64,000 bases of DNA, taken from assembly GCA_016584305.1 (NCBI GenBank), contig JACEEZ010003598.1, positions 180,001 to 244,000 on the forward strand, written 5' to 3'. The notes under the pieces are model-generated. The model made no database searches, had not been told where the DNA came from, and worked only from the letters and a program-made list of their open reading frames with translations. Source of the DNA: Chionoecetes opilio (lineage: Eukaryota > Arthropoda > Malacostraca > Decapoda > Majidae). How positions within the stretch are numbered: the first letter of the stretch is position 1; each line of letters begins with the position of its first letter. The translations under genes were made by a program, and so were the position numbers. Shown piece after piece: positions 10,761-25,400 of the stretch.

Positions 10761-12150
10761 TCCTAACTTGCCTTGAATTGGCAGACGCAGAGGTGTTGAA
10801 AGGACCTCCCTCTCCCATTACAACCCACAGACGTGGCTGTGGCTGCACCACGGTAAGCTGCTGGCTACCCGAGGCCTTTCTGCTGTATGCTAAAACTCAA
10901 AAGGTAATTTTACAAGTTCGGTCTCAATTTAAATTCAAATAATGAGTGCACTAATAGCTTGCTTAGGCCATGATCTACTTACTCTACTGTGGAGTAACAA
11001 CCTAAAAAGCAGCATGCTCAATATGTTAAAAGATGAAGAACTGTTCTGGCTACGAGATGCTTTGCTAAGGCTGCCCAAGACTGTTCAATGACATGTATGG
11101 TTACAGCAGCATAACAATCATGCTGCATAACAGCCTTGCTGCTTGCTACACATATATTGATGACAGTCAATATTAGGTAGTCAATTGAGTCACTGCCGGG
11201 TGGGGTAGAAGCCTGACATCAGAGAAAATAATAAGAAATATGAGAATACTATAAAGTACCTGACTTGGGCAATGAGGAAGGGGAGGAACAGCACAGAACT
11301 TACAGAAAAGAAAAGAAAGTTCAAATTTCAAACCTCAAATAGTGAATTACTCCTTTCATAATGAGTTTCACTTTTTGATCTGTTGATCCATCAAGCTGCA
11401 ATCAAAGCACAGGCAATCATTGCAAAAAAGACAGAGATTGCGTCAGGATAGAAAGTAGTATGTCAGGGAACACAATGCTTCTCATGCCAAGGTGGGAGTA
11501 AATCAGTGACATGACAAGAGTATGGCATGGCTACAGAGCCCAGGGGTGAGGGCACTGCAGGGAGAGGAAAGCTACAGGTCGGTCAAGTTGTATTCCAAAG
11601 TAGTCGAGGCCAAAAATATATTTCTATTGAGCTGACAATTCCAGTCGTAATGTTCAAACAATTTTCTTTGGATATCAAAAAATTTCTTGCGTTCTCCATC
11701 CTAGTACACTTCAAGACAACTTCCTTCACAAGCTGCAATTATGTAGATTTTGAAGCTTATGTTATTATTGTTATGCAAGAAATAGATGAACCACTAGTAA
11801 CCATACACTGGACTTGTTTTGTCATTTGAAGAAGATAGAGAATACAATTTTTTAATATGTGATTGATACCTTCAATTTGCAGCTTACCTGATTTAGCAAT
11901 GGAAATACAAATTGGTCATTAATTAAGGTCTGTCATTGCATCCTGGCGTGTCCGGCCTTGAGTAAGTTTGTCATTGTAATTCATGTTCTTCACTTCACCG
12001 TAAAGATACAGGAACACTTTCACTCTTGACAGAACGCTGCATCAAACACAGGAAAAGGCCAAATTAAAGGCCAAGAAAATCTAAATTATACTGCTTTCCA
12101 GATTTTTCAGTAGTACCTGCAGTAGTTTTTTATCTATTCATTTTTTCAAG
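10761..12150. other. Intergenic, nothing recognised
   Basis: AT-rich sequence without a supported gene. Small open frames lack domain similarity that I can see. Confidence 0.4.
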
Positions 12151-12382
12151 TACACTAGACCCTCGATTTAATGGTTTTCATATTTCTTTTTCAAGCAACG
12201 GACACTTCAGATTTAACGGTTTTCGGATTTCTTTTTCAAGCAACGGACACTTCAGATTTAACGGTTTTCGGATTTCTTTTTCAAGCAACGGACACTTCAG
12301 ATTTAACGGTTTTCGGATTTCTTTTTCAAGCAACGGACACTTCAATTCCCTATTTAATCCGTTAATTTGAGGGTCGATCGTA
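12151..12382. mobile_element. Pogo-like MITE with internal 45-bp tandem repeat
   Basis: Ends 'tacactagaccctcgattta' and 'gagggtcgatcgta' form imperfect inverted repeats with TA edges. Between them a 45-bp unit containing 'cttttcaagcaacggacac' is repeated four times at exact 45-bp spacing (12,191, 12,236, 12,281, 12,326). A related end occurs near 58,480-58,530. Confidence 0.7.
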
Positions 12383-13344
12383 CTCTATAATGAACACTTC
12401 GGGCTGCCGGACACACCGCCTACCATGTGAAGCGTCAATGATGCCTTCGGAGAAATGTACCAGAATGAACTGGAATACGAGGTGACGGAGCGAGTAAATT
12501 TGAACCAACAAAGAATTCCATGAAATTATCCGACACGATTCCACGAGAGGCACGGAAAATGACTATCGCAAACAACAAACTTGAATACCCTCAACAAGAA
12601 TCAAGTATCTCGCCAATATTATTTCAATTTGCCTCATGTATTAACAAGGTTTTGGACAACATATCATTGTATCCTTAATATGAAAATCACCTTTAATTTA
12701 CAGTACGTACCTATTATTAAAATTATAATAAATACAATATATACACATGTGTGGGATTACCCTCTACCAGTGGTGTTGTCATTGAGTAAGTTATTGGCTG
12801 GAAGAGATATGCATAGTGGGGGTCGTGTTTTTTGCAGTCTCGCGTAAATGCCATAAAATTTCCCGTACGTAATTGCCTTTCGTGAAATTCTCCCGTCCAT
12901 GAAACATTACTGCCATGAGCACCTACCGGGGTACCCTTTTTACACTCTGTACAGCACCTTAATATAGGAGTCTCTGTTCAGTTAGTAGTGATATGCACCC
13001 AGCTACAAGTACAAGTGAATAAAGATAGTGAGTTAGACAATAATACAGGAGTACGCTATGTATACTGTTAACAGAAGTACTACTACGAATACTGGTCAAC
13101 TTATTGTAAGTATCTACAACCATAAACTTACAGGTGATTATGGTGGCACTGAATAACCCTTTATCTATGGCAAACTTATCTTAACAAGTCAACGGGAATA
13201 TTTCTGATGTAAACCAAAACTTTCATGGACCTAAATTTTCAGAATCAACTTTGGGAGGGTAAGATACCTGTAAGATATACCTGTCGAGAACTCTCTTCCA
13301 TAAAGGTCATTCTTTTTTTCTGGCAGCAGTGGCGGTGGAGGAGC

Positions 13345-13444
13345 CTAACCCCCCAAGGACGTCTCCAGGAGGTTCTTCAGCTCCCGCAGGTGAGTCTTCT
13401 TGTTGCCTGTGGCCGGGGAGGCTGAGACCGGCCGCCCTCCGTAC
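13345..13444 (-). CDS. OGDH: OGDH last coding exon with stop
   Basis: Acceptor 'tctcgccggcag', one base completing a Met codon from the previous exon, then '[20 protein letters not shown]' and a short tail ending in TAG (13,345-13,347). The PATG..HL.EL pattern is the conserved OGDH C-terminus. The 3' untranslated region lies to the left; no clear polyadenylation signal was singled out. Confidence 0.92.
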
Positions 13445-16400
13445 CTGCCGGCGAGAATGAGAGACTGCATGAATACTTACATTTTTTTTTTTTTACTGTA
13501 TGCCTTCGGGTAAAAATACAATTATTATCATTATTATTATTAGATGAGTTTGTATCCATGATGAGTAAGTGGCATGTTTTCAATCCTTTGATGACATATT
13601 GTGGATGTCAGCCACACCAAATACTGGCTTTCAGGAAAATAAGAAGCCTGTTTCCTGGTGTAAATGAGTCACATGGGACAAAGGATGCATAAAGGACGGC
13701 GTCACATTTTCAGTGTATGGATTGAGGCTCAGGGATCAAAACAGGATCTTTGGAATATGCATGTAATGGATAATAAAGGCACGGTAGAGAGAAGGAAGGA
13801 ATTTGAAATCTATATTACAAAAGCCCTAGCTCTGTCTGTCTGTCATCAACAATTTTGATACAAAGGAGATCTAATCAGGGAATAAATCCAACACCATCCA
13901 ATATGGAATACTCAAAAACCAGAATGAAAATATTACAAAATAAAAAAAATTCTGCCTCTGTCAAAACGTGTCACTGAAAACTAATGGATGCGAAAATCAC
14001 ATGTCTGGCAGGGAAGAGTGCCTATGCATGAGTAGGTAACATATGGGTTCCCCGCCACCAGTGTTATTTACATAGTTGTGATATACGGGAAATGTGGGGG
14101 CAGTTGCATGTCAAACTCGTATGAGATTTGTTAATGCAGGTGAGCACAATGCAGAGTAACAAAGATAATAAAGTGAAGGGAATCAGAGTTGTGAGAGGTG
14201 GCGCCCGGGAAGAAGCCTCCTGCTTTACACTCTTCAAATCAAGGGTTAGAATCAGCTCTTGAATCTCACACGGTGTCTCTTCTGAGGCTCAATATAAATT
14301 TTTCATATTGATTTATTACAGCCCAAAGAATACCACTGATGATCTAAAGGAAAGGACATTACAGCTTATATTCTCCTTCACCTGATATTCCCCCATTTCA
14401 AGGAGCATTGCAGTACACAGGTGGCTGGAGTCTCCTGCCAACCCCTGCTCCAGGCTTATGGTAGTGTTGCCTTGTTTGGCGGGTCTTCTAGTCATATCCA
14501 CTTTTGACAGAGGGTTTTCAGTGATAGGTAGATCCCCATTAAATTATCCCCATAAGACTTTGTTTATATAACATCGTTCTGCATAGCGTTACGCCCTTAA
14601 CCCCTTGAGACCCAGAACGTAATTTTCATTGTAATTTGGGTACCATTAGACGATTTTTAGTAACTATATATAAGCAATATTTTATAGCTATGACCTGTTT
14701 AGTATCCTTGTCCACTAGCTAATTTGGTATATGAAGTTAGTTTGCATAATTTTATGGCTAACAACAGGCAATTTTTTTATAGCAAAGGAAAGATCTGGGC
14801 GTGAAGGGGTTAAGAACGGATCTGTATCGCTGTAGAGTGCCCCACTGTATGTAGACAGAGGCAGAAACATACAAGATAAGATATAAGATACTTTGATCCT
14901 ATCTAGACACTTTGCAAGTACCAACTACAAGGTTATTGACTATACAAAGCGCCACCACGCCAGGACGAACTTGGTGGACTCGAACCGCTGACCGAATGCG
15001 CAGGGACGCTACACACGCAAGACAACAGCTCTACCAATCAAGCCACCCCGACGGGTCAGAAATATACAAGCAGATTGACATGATCATGATTGTGTGTTAT
15101 AAAACTATGAGGCGTACAACATCTTGTGTAAAGTTGATCATTGTTTTCAAGCTTAGGTTAACAATTCTCTGTCACCCACAAAGCCTGAAGTGTATTAATG
15201 TTACAAGTTTAAGCAGCTTTTATGCTATGTTTCTGATGCGAGGCCCTTGCCTAGCACTTGATAGCTACACTTTATCCCTCTAGGAACACCAGACACAGAC
15301 ACAAACACTTAACTTAACTAAACATCTGCAGTACTTGGACAACATCAATGAGTACATTCATGCAACTATAACTGAAAAAGACAACTGAGAACATGCACTT
15401 AGGGAATGCAGTGCTGGATCCAAAAGTAGTGCATTGAGGCAATCAAAGAGGACAACAAAGACACAAACAATCATACAACCCACACACAGTACATACATCA
15501 CACTACAACACAGGTGACTAAACAAACATACAACCCACACACAGTACATACATCACACTACAACACAGGTGACTAAACAAACATACAACCCACACACAGT
15601 ACATACATCACACTACAACACAAGGTGACTAAACAACATACAACCCACACACAGTACATACATCACACTACAACACAGGTGACTAACAACATAACAACCC
15701 AACACAGTACATACATCACACTACAACACAGGTGACTAAACAAACATACAACCCACACACAGTACATACATCACACTACAACACAGGTGACTAAACAAAC
15801 ATACAACCCACACACAGTACATACATCACACTACAACACAGGTGACTAAACAAACATACAACCCACACACAGTACATACATCACACTACAACACAGGTGA
15901 CTAAACAAACATACAACCCACACACAGTACATACATCACACTACAACACAGGTGACTAAACAAACATACAACCCACACACAGTACATACATCACACTACA
16001 ACACAGGTGACTGACTCACTATTGAAAAGAACCACAGAATGAACATAACTGAACCAGGATAACAAATTAGTGCAGGACAACAACACAGATGCTTTGGCGG
16101 GTGAGGAGGAAGTGTTATTCCTCTCAGGGGTTTGTAGAGTGCATCACGACTTTCAGCGGCTCTCCCTTTATCCCTTACCAAGTGAGCCTGACGCCCTGCC
16201 CGGGGTAATGACATGACACAAGGAGCTGCAGGGGCAAGCTGACCTGTTACACGACTTTGTTGGATGCATAAAGGAACTACCTTGTGTAGGTCTCACGGCC
16301 TCTTGTAGCTTCCATATTTTCTTTATGTTCTTATGACTTGCACAACAAAAGTTCAATCTTTTGCACTGACTAGATCTTGGAGGAAAATTTTTCAACCAAG

Positions 16401-19400
16401 TTCATCATTTCATTGACAACACCAGAAACAATAACGTGCTGCCAATCTTGTTATAGGACTCTTACAGACCTACAAAGCCTGACACACAACACACTTTTTT
16501 CCATTCAAAGAGGAACAAAAATGTGAACACTCATGATCACACTATCTATAATAATAATGATAATTCATGTCATCTGAGCACATTCCCCGGTGTGCTTGAT
16601 CATGATGTTGAATTTTCAATCCATGACAAACTGTCAGTGTTCATTATTGCAGATGTCCCTTCATGGTGGACCGAGTCACGACAACAAGCCTCAGACAGCC
16701 TCGGCATCAGTCTTGGTACGCCACGGTTCCAAACTAATTCTTAACTTTACACATAACTACAAAATCATACAGAGAAATGAAACACAAAGTTTGGGTACTT
16801 TGTGGCAAGCAAGCAAGAAGCTGTCCATCTAGAAAGTGAGTGTTTACAGTGGGAGAGTATCACTGGCAAGAGGTACTGTGAGTGCCACACGCACCCTGCA
16901 GTGAGTCAGGCTCACCTCACAACTCTGGTATCAGAGGCTACAGAAGTCTCACTCTGAGTGGGTGCCTCAGAGGGCGGCGCCTCAGAGGGGCTCGAGGCAG
17001 GGAAGAGCCAGGGGAACCAATATTCGTACCAAGACTGAGACTCCTGGCTCTCGGGGGCACTTGGTCTAGGAGAGCATAGGCTGTGGTTAGTCCCTTACAA
17101 CAAACACTGCACACACACACACACACACACTCACCTCAGTGTTCAGCCCACACACAACCAACACTGCAGCTATAACTTAGTAGTCATGCTAAAAACACAC
17201 ACAATGACAATAAATTGAAGAATTAATACAATGCAAGAGAAACCAACAGAAGCATTGGTGCACACGGTCATCAAATGGCAGGCCACCACAGCGTCAGCCA
17301 CAACAACCACGCTGTTTTCAGAGACAAGACCACGATGGCTGTTGCAGGATTACGGCATCAATATACTCCCTTGTCATTTTTTCTCACCAGAAAGAAAATT
17401 GATATACATGCAACATTAAGACAGATGTAAGACACTGAGGCTGGCTATTCCAACAGCACAACACAGCACACATGTCTTCCTTCCTCCATCCCAAACCCGC
17501 CACTCTCACCACCAACACAAATCCATCACAGCCTCAATCAGTGCCACAAAGCCAGCAGCCTCCTGGGCCTCTTCTCTCAGGGCAACACGACGATGTACTG
17601 AGACATCCCAGAGTTCCAAGCCCATGCTTCTCAGGCAGGCTGACTCCTTGGTATTGGTGTTCCATACCAGACAACATCACTGACTTGCTATGCTATTCAG
17701 AGTCCTCAAGAGATAATGCTGAGGAAAATTGCACACAAGTTTGCCCGAGGAGTGTACTAGGAAGGAGGCTTCCATGGGGGCAGCCACTGATCACCAGCTG
17801 TGGCCAAGGCAGCACACCACCTCACCAACTGAACACACAGGCAGGCAATCAGAGGCCCGAGGCAGACATGGAGTTCACATGTCTGAACCAATACATTATT
17901 GAGGCCTCATGAAGGATTATGAAAAATCACACACAAAGTACAGCCTTGATAACGAGCACAGTATGTACCTTGCTTCATATTATTTATCACTATCAGGTGT
18001 TGTTAAGTCAAATATTATTTTGTTTTGAGGGGGAAGAGGATTGGAGTATCATTACACATATTGCTTTTGTTTCTACTGGAATACATGGCATGATTTGGAA
18101 CATCATTATCTGTAATAGTTTTTATGGACCTAACCCACACTTGTGGCAAGGATATATGGCTTTAAGAATCTTCCAATTTGCCACTATCACTAATATTTAT
18201 ACACTGGTGAGGGTAATTACATATGATCCTATTTGAGACTGAAGTTACATTCTTCTTCTTCAGCTATGCATGTTCCCGGAGCAGCATAGGGGCTGTGTGA
18301 GCCTCTCAGAGACTATCAGTCAGGCGCAGGGGGTAAGTGTGGCTGGGGTATAATGGGGGGGGGGGGGGGGGGTAGCACGACGGCTATGGGGCTAATATTG
18401 TTGGGGGGCATGCATGGCCCGCTGCGTGTTATCCCACCAACAGGCACCAGCGTGACACCAACAGGCGCCACTCTTGTATCATTCCTCATGTGAAACATCT
18501 AGCGTGTATATTTTTGTATCCCACACAAAACAAATTCTTAATGTGCATCCTACAGACAGAGCTTACCAAATTCTTATTCAGGAACTATTTCCAAATAGCC
18601 TGACGTGGTCACGTTCACAAAATTCCGCCACCAAATAGTGTGTAAAGAATGTTTTTGAAACATTTAACCCCTAACATGCATGCAATCATCTCATCATGTG
18701 TGATGAATACTGATTATGATCTCACTGGCATGGATATGTATGCATTTCAAGGATGTTCATGACGGCATTACTGGCACTGCTGAGTTAAGAGTCAGGCCAC
18801 CTGGTGAGCTTCACAACTGAAACTTGCTGAACACCTTAAGCTCACAGTAATCATTTCAAAATTGTCAATACTTTAAAAACAAAATATGTAAAATCATTCA
18901 ACTTGAAAATAGCTCACATCTACCCTTGCCAGCACACCATGAAGGCCAGAGCCCCGTGCAGTGTTGTGGTCTACTCACATGATCAGTCTCTCGTTGTTGA
19001 GGGCGGTGGCTATCCTGGGCTGGATGTAGGACCAGGCGCCCATGTTCTTGTGCTCCTCCTGGGACCAAATCAGCTCAGCCTCAGAGTACTTGTCACACTC
19101 CTGCTTCACCAGGTCATAGGGGAAGGGCGCGATCTGGGGGGCCAAGGCAAAGTATGAAGGACAAGGAAGGCGTTGGGGATATAGATTCTTTTCCACCAAA
19201 CTGTGATCATTTCTACTCCCATCATGAGCAAATAAAATCTGTGCTAATCCCTTGACAATGTTGATGTTACCCAACACTGTGTGGTGCAAACAGCCTGGGT
19301 GGCGACCCTTGCAGCCACATTACTTCCAGACACCTAGTTGGGGATGGGCAGCAGTAAGGTTAGGGTCATAAAGAGAGCTTCAAAGGGAGGCTAGATAAAT

Positions 19401-22400
19401 TAATGGATGGGGATGAAAGGTGGATGTATGTAGTGTTAAGTAACAGGAACTACCACGTGTAGGTCTCACGGCCTCTTATAGCTTCCTTATTTTCTTATGT
19501 TCTTATAAAGCATTGATGCAGATGATGGATGACAGCCAGTTGCTGCCAAACACAGTATTCCATGATGCCTCACGGTTTGTGATATTCATTGCTGCTGAGT
19601 CTATGGCCAACAAACACTCATTTAGCTTTCACTTTTTATCTATTTCTGACATTTGAATAACTCCCCTAAGGGAATGGCCGCAACAGAAGTCTCCATTTAT
19701 TCCTGTCCTTGCATGCTGTCATTGAAAGATAGGACATAAAAAGTTTGACTCAATACTGTAAAAATACAAGTAGGTAAGAACACACACACACACACACACA
19801 CATATCTAAGAGGAGATTTAATAACAATTTTTAAGCTGATAACAAAGATGAAAGAAACAGACAATGAGAAACTACTGACTCAGAAACAAAGAGAAGGTCG
19901 ATACACAAGAGGACATACAAAACAACTAGGAAAAGGGAGATGCCTGAACAACATAAAGAAGTACAGCTTCCCTCATAGAAATGTAGAAGTTTGGAATGGT
20001 TTAAATGAGTAGGTGATATCGGCACATAATATGCACCAAATGAAAGAAAGACTGGATAAATGTAGATACGGAGACGGGAACACACGAGTGTAGCTCAGGC
20101 CCTGTAAAACACAACTAGGTAAACAACTAGGAAAGAACACACATCCTACCTGTTCCACCCTGCTGATTGCCACTGTGTCCTCCAGCCCGGCCTCCTTGCG
20201 AGCGGCTGTCAGGTCAAAGTACACCTTGCCGGAGCAGAAAATGAGCCTCTTCACCCCAGATGGATTTTTGTTGACCGGACCGTTATCAGGGATCACTCTG
20301 TTAAGGAAGACGACAGTGATAAATACTTCCAAAGTTGTTGTTTTTCATGTGTACAAGTCTGTGGTGCAGTCAGCCTGGGTGGTGAGCCAAACAGCCCGAA
20401 GACACAGGCCACAGTCTGTCTCTGTATTAGTAATTTATGAATAGAAGTGGGACGTTTGTCATGTTTTATATGTCGGGTTTTTTATGTGTTTTATAACATG
20501 CTTTTATATTTATTATATTAATTTGTGTTTTTGAGTATGTGTAGTATCAGATTTATTTCAAGGTTATGTGTTTGTTGGACCGTATACAGGGAGGTCCCGT
20601 TATACCAGCATTCGGTATACGATAATCCGATGATACGAGATGTGTAAATTAGGGTCTATTTTCAATATACGAGATCAAAAATCCAATGATACGACATTCA
20701 AACTGGGGTGAGTAAAATTATCAAGCTCAAAATGCGCAACCCTACCACTCCCGGACTGGACAAAGGGGGATTTGGTTGACCCCAGTCAGGTCACCCTTAG
20801 CAAGCCGTGGCCTGAAGGGTAATTAAGCATATGGCGCGGCCTGACCTTTAGGGGTAATTAGCAGGTGTGCGGCCCCAACCTTGGGACCGCAGTCAGGTCA
20901 CCCCTAGCAAGGCGTGATCTGAAGGGTAATTAAGCATATGGCACGGCCTGACCTTTAGGGGTAATTAGCAGGTGTGCGGCCCCAACCTTGGGACCGCTAC
21001 ACTACCTTCTCTTGTATCACGCGGCGTCCCCTACATTACAACGTCTTTTTTGCTTGTTATGCATGTTTTATGTTTAATTAATGTGCAGTTATGTTATTTT
21101 GTGTGCTATTTTCTCTTTCAGAATGCTTTTTCTACAGAATAGGTAGTACAGTGTGGGTAATATAGACGCTGTGTGTTTGTTGTGTTTGCTATAGTTTATT
21201 TTAGCTTGAAAAAAAATTATTATTTTTTTTTTTTTAATTGATGGGGTCCTGGAACCAAACCTATATTTTACCATTAGTTATGTGTTTCGTTATATGAGAT
21301 TTCGCTTTACGAGTATGCCAGGTGGAACCTAACTGCTCGTATCTTCGGGACCTCCCTGTATTACAATTATTTTGATTAACCTAGTACAGAATGTTGTGGT
21401 CAATAAAATATCTATCTATCTTCTTCTTTCTGTTTAATGTCAGTTTTTCCCATAATTTTTATGAGGTTAGACGGCCGATGATCTGCTTCCAACTATCTCT
21501 ATCCGTTGCCTAAACCTCTTCAACACACTGCCTCCATGTCTTCCTTGGCCCGCCCGGTGGATGGCGACCTGGAACTTCCACTCTAACAGCTCTCCCCAAT
21601 GCCTCACCACCTTCTCTCCTCTTCACGTGCCCAAACCACCTCAATCGCCTTACTCTCACCTAGCACTTCCACTCTAACAGCTCTCCCCAATGCCTCACCA
21701 CCTTCTCTCCTCTTCACGTGCCCAAACCACCTCAATCGCCTTACTCTCACCTAGCACTTCCACTCTAACAGCTCTCCCTAATGCCTCACCACCTTCTCTC
21801 CTCTTCACGTGCCCAAACCACCTCAATCGCCTTACTCTCACCTAGCACTTCCACTCTAACAGCTCTCCCCAATGCCTCACCACCTTCTCTCCTCTTCACG
21901 TGCCCAAACCACCTCAATCGCCTTACTCAATCGATCTGTCTATCTATCTATCTATTCCCTGTCACATTCCCTATCTATTCTTGTGTCACTCCACCTCACC
22001 TTTGGAATTCCGTGCCCTCCACCATGTCGTCGAAGGAAGACTTGGCTTCTGGGTGCCTCAACAGGGACTTGGGGGTCATGAGAATCAGGGGTTTGCGGAA
22101 CGGCAGGAGAATCTGGCGACGCAGGATGTGGAACAGGTTGCCGGGGGTGGAGCAGTTGGCAACCTGAAACCAATACATCATGATTAACAATGGGACAATG
22201 GGTGTTCATTCAATGGGTTGCTATGGATGCAGACTGTACATATGTATGCATGATTGGTTCAGTTATCATTACAGCTTCCTTGGCATTAAGTGAACACCAG
22301 TACAGGTTGAAGTTCCCAAACTCAGCAACCTCGGGACCAGCGCCGAGCCGAGTAATGGAATTTTCCGACTTTTAGAACGTAGATATATTAAGGGGAAAAA

Positions 22401-25400
22401 AAGCATGAAAATATGCAAAAAAGCATGAAGTACACAAAATAACAGTGTACACAACTCTAGTCACAACACCACTGAACAATAACAACAAACAAATCGGCGG
22501 GAGAAACCAAGCGGCCTAGTGTGGTGGCACCTAGCGGCCGACCCGGCAACTACGCGCCGGTTTGGGTGTTCTGCCGTGTTTTGGAAAATCCGGAACCATA
22601 GCCGAGTTTTGGGTGTTGCCGAGTCTTGGGATGCCGAGTTTGGGAACTTCAACCTGTAATACACTAACTCTGGTTGCCTGGGTCTGTTATAAAGGCAAAT
22701 GTCCAATCAGACCTTCACTAAACACTAAAGGCCCCCATCCACGGTACGATTGGTCGTACGATCTGATCCGACAGACCTGATCCGATGGATTTCCTACCAC
22801 CCACTAACGATCCGACCACACCTCAAGACCAGTTCAGTTGGTGATAGAAACGGTGGAGAGTGGTTCTCATGATGGGTCTATGCAACGAGGATCGAATTAC
22901 TTTTGATGGAATCTGATACCACAAATGAGGAGCGTAAACATCCGCGTTCACACTAAATTTCACAGAGGCAGTTATTTTCTTAATATATTTCCGGCACACA
23001 CTTCTCATATAGTTTTTTTTTTTTTTTTTTTACTGTTTCAACATTAGCCTCACTCGCTCACTGTCGCTCCTCGAGTTTCTCTACCAATAGGTGTCTTGCA
23101 CTAACGTCACGACCTAGCGTCTTCAAGCCAAATGCCGCCCGTCGGAGCGAGCTGGATGACCAACAAAATCCACTTGCCGCCCGTGTTTGCCAGCTTATGA
23201 TAATTTTCCCCTCCCAAAAGATAGTGTTTATCAGTATAAAAGATATACTGTTGTCTTCGGAAATGTTTGTACTATAATATTATCAAATAAAAAACCGTAA
23301 AACACACTAAAGAAAGGCCATTATGAGACTCAAGAAATATGCATGAACTTAATATTCATCAGCGCCAGCTCCCATTTAATATTTTGCTCGAAAACTTTTT
23401 ACATGGACAATGTCAATAGAAGCGGAATTTCATTAGCTTTCCATTGATATATTTCGTTATCTGATAAATGAATTAGAACCATGTATAAATTAGCGTTAAC
23501 TAAATAAATAACCTCATCAATCGGGAAAAATTACCCCATATCATGATGTTATTTATTTAGTTAACGCTAATTTATGCATGGTTCTAATTTATTTATCAGA
23601 TAACGAAAAAATATCAATGGAAAGCTAATGAAATTCCGCTTCTATTGACATTGTCCATGTAAAAAGTGTTCGAGCAAAATATTAAATGGGAGCTGGAGTT
23701 GGTGAATATTAAGTTCATGCATATTTCTTGAGTCTCATAATGGCCTTTCTTAGTGTGTTTTACGGTTTTTTATTGATAATATTATAGAACAAGCATTTCC
23801 GAAGATGACAGTATATCTTTTATACTGATAAACCATATTTGGTAGGGGAAATTACCATAAGCTGGCAAACACGGGCGGCAAGTGGAGTTTGTTGATCCTC
23901 CAGCTCGCATTTCCCGCGCCTGTCGCAGCACAACAAGGGCTGTGATGTCACGTGCAGGACACCTATATACTCATAAGTTGCATTTTTCTTAAAATTTATC
24001 CATTTACTCTTTGCTTTTTATTCCCACAAACATTCAGTTTCTATATAATTGGATGAATTCTGTCCAAAAGTGCTTCTCATTAAAGAAACAATATTCACTT
24101 GGTAGTCCTCTTCGCGACGCTGTCAGTGGCGAAACTGACGGCTGGCCTCACGATCAGCACACTCACGGTGCGATCCGGTCTGAACCGGATGATCTGTCGG
24201 ATCTAAAAACCAAACACTGCTTTGTCGCATCCGACCAGCTGTCAGTCGGTCGGACAGACCAAAATCACCCCACTCACGATCCAATCTGGTTGGATCCAAA
24301 CAGATCTGTCCGATGGTCGTACGACCAGATCGCACCGTGGATGGGGGCCTTAAGACACACACCGTTACAGCCATTAAGGAGAAACAAGTGAGCCCTGAAA
24401 CCATAGCACGTGTATAAACTATTAAGATGGAAGGTCATAAAGGTAATACTTGTATAATGGCCAGGAGAAACAGCAAAACACATGGAGAGAGAACTCAACA
24501 TTGATTCCAATATCCATTTTTTTTCTTTTTGTTAATTTTTTGTATCCTAAGCCAGTTTCCGATGATGAAAAAAAATGATAATAACTGACGAAATGAATAA
24601 ATAGCAAGCCTCTTAAAAGCCTCTTAACAAAGCTGCAGGGTAAATATAACACAGCTGTGCTTGCCGCCTTGCCATGCTGTGGTGTGGAGGTTGAGATTTG
24701 TTAGACTCGGGTCACAGTCTTGCCTGATATTTCTCTTTTCTCCCTTTACAGTTACAAATGAAATAAAACTTTTCACATAAATCCTATAGCAGTACATACT
24801 GTGAAACATTTTTGTGGCTCATATAATAGCATTTTAGGGTTATAAAAAATGAGAACCCAAAACGATTCTCAGATCAAAGGGAATACGAATGATATTTCCT
24901 TACAATCCAATTGATGTCGGACAGCTGGCGGATCGCAAAGTCGGTTGAGAATGCAGGCAGGATGTCAGGGTCATCGGAGGTCATCTGCAGGAAGCGCTCC
25001 AGGCGGGCGCTGGAGTGCTCGGGGCCCTGGGGGAGGGGTTACGTTAGGTCAAGAGTAAATAAACTTAATACATGTACAGCATCTTTATCATCAATATTTT
25101 GAAAGAAAGTTATTATATTTTTTTATTTACCTTTTATCTATTAATTTTTCATTTGCTCTTTTATTTATTGACTTTTTTCTTTTCTTATTTACATGGGTTG
25201 ACCTTAGCCATAATTATGATACCAGCTAAGAATCATTGATGCTACAAGGGCTAAAGTACCCATCTTCACGGTGCTCCAAAGCATAAACAAAGAATACCAA
25301 ATTTTGCACACAAGAAAACCCCCACCTGGCATTCTTCTTCTTCTTCTTCTTCCTGTTTAACGTCAGATTTCCCCATATCATCTTATCAGGTTAGACGGCC

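Noticed and set aside
12171..12365. Open frame with 'VFGFLFQATDTSDLT' repeats
   Set aside because: 45-bp tandem repeat inside a MITE; the period is a multiple of three.
14955..15056. Functional tRNA gene on the minus strand
   Set aside because: A- and B-boxes are present, but the spacing is long and the stems do not pair cleanly; a SINE head is likelier.
17472..17912. 146-codon Pro/Ser-rich open frame
   Set aside because: No domain, no flanking splice structure, and it lies antisense inside the last part of the OGDH gene.
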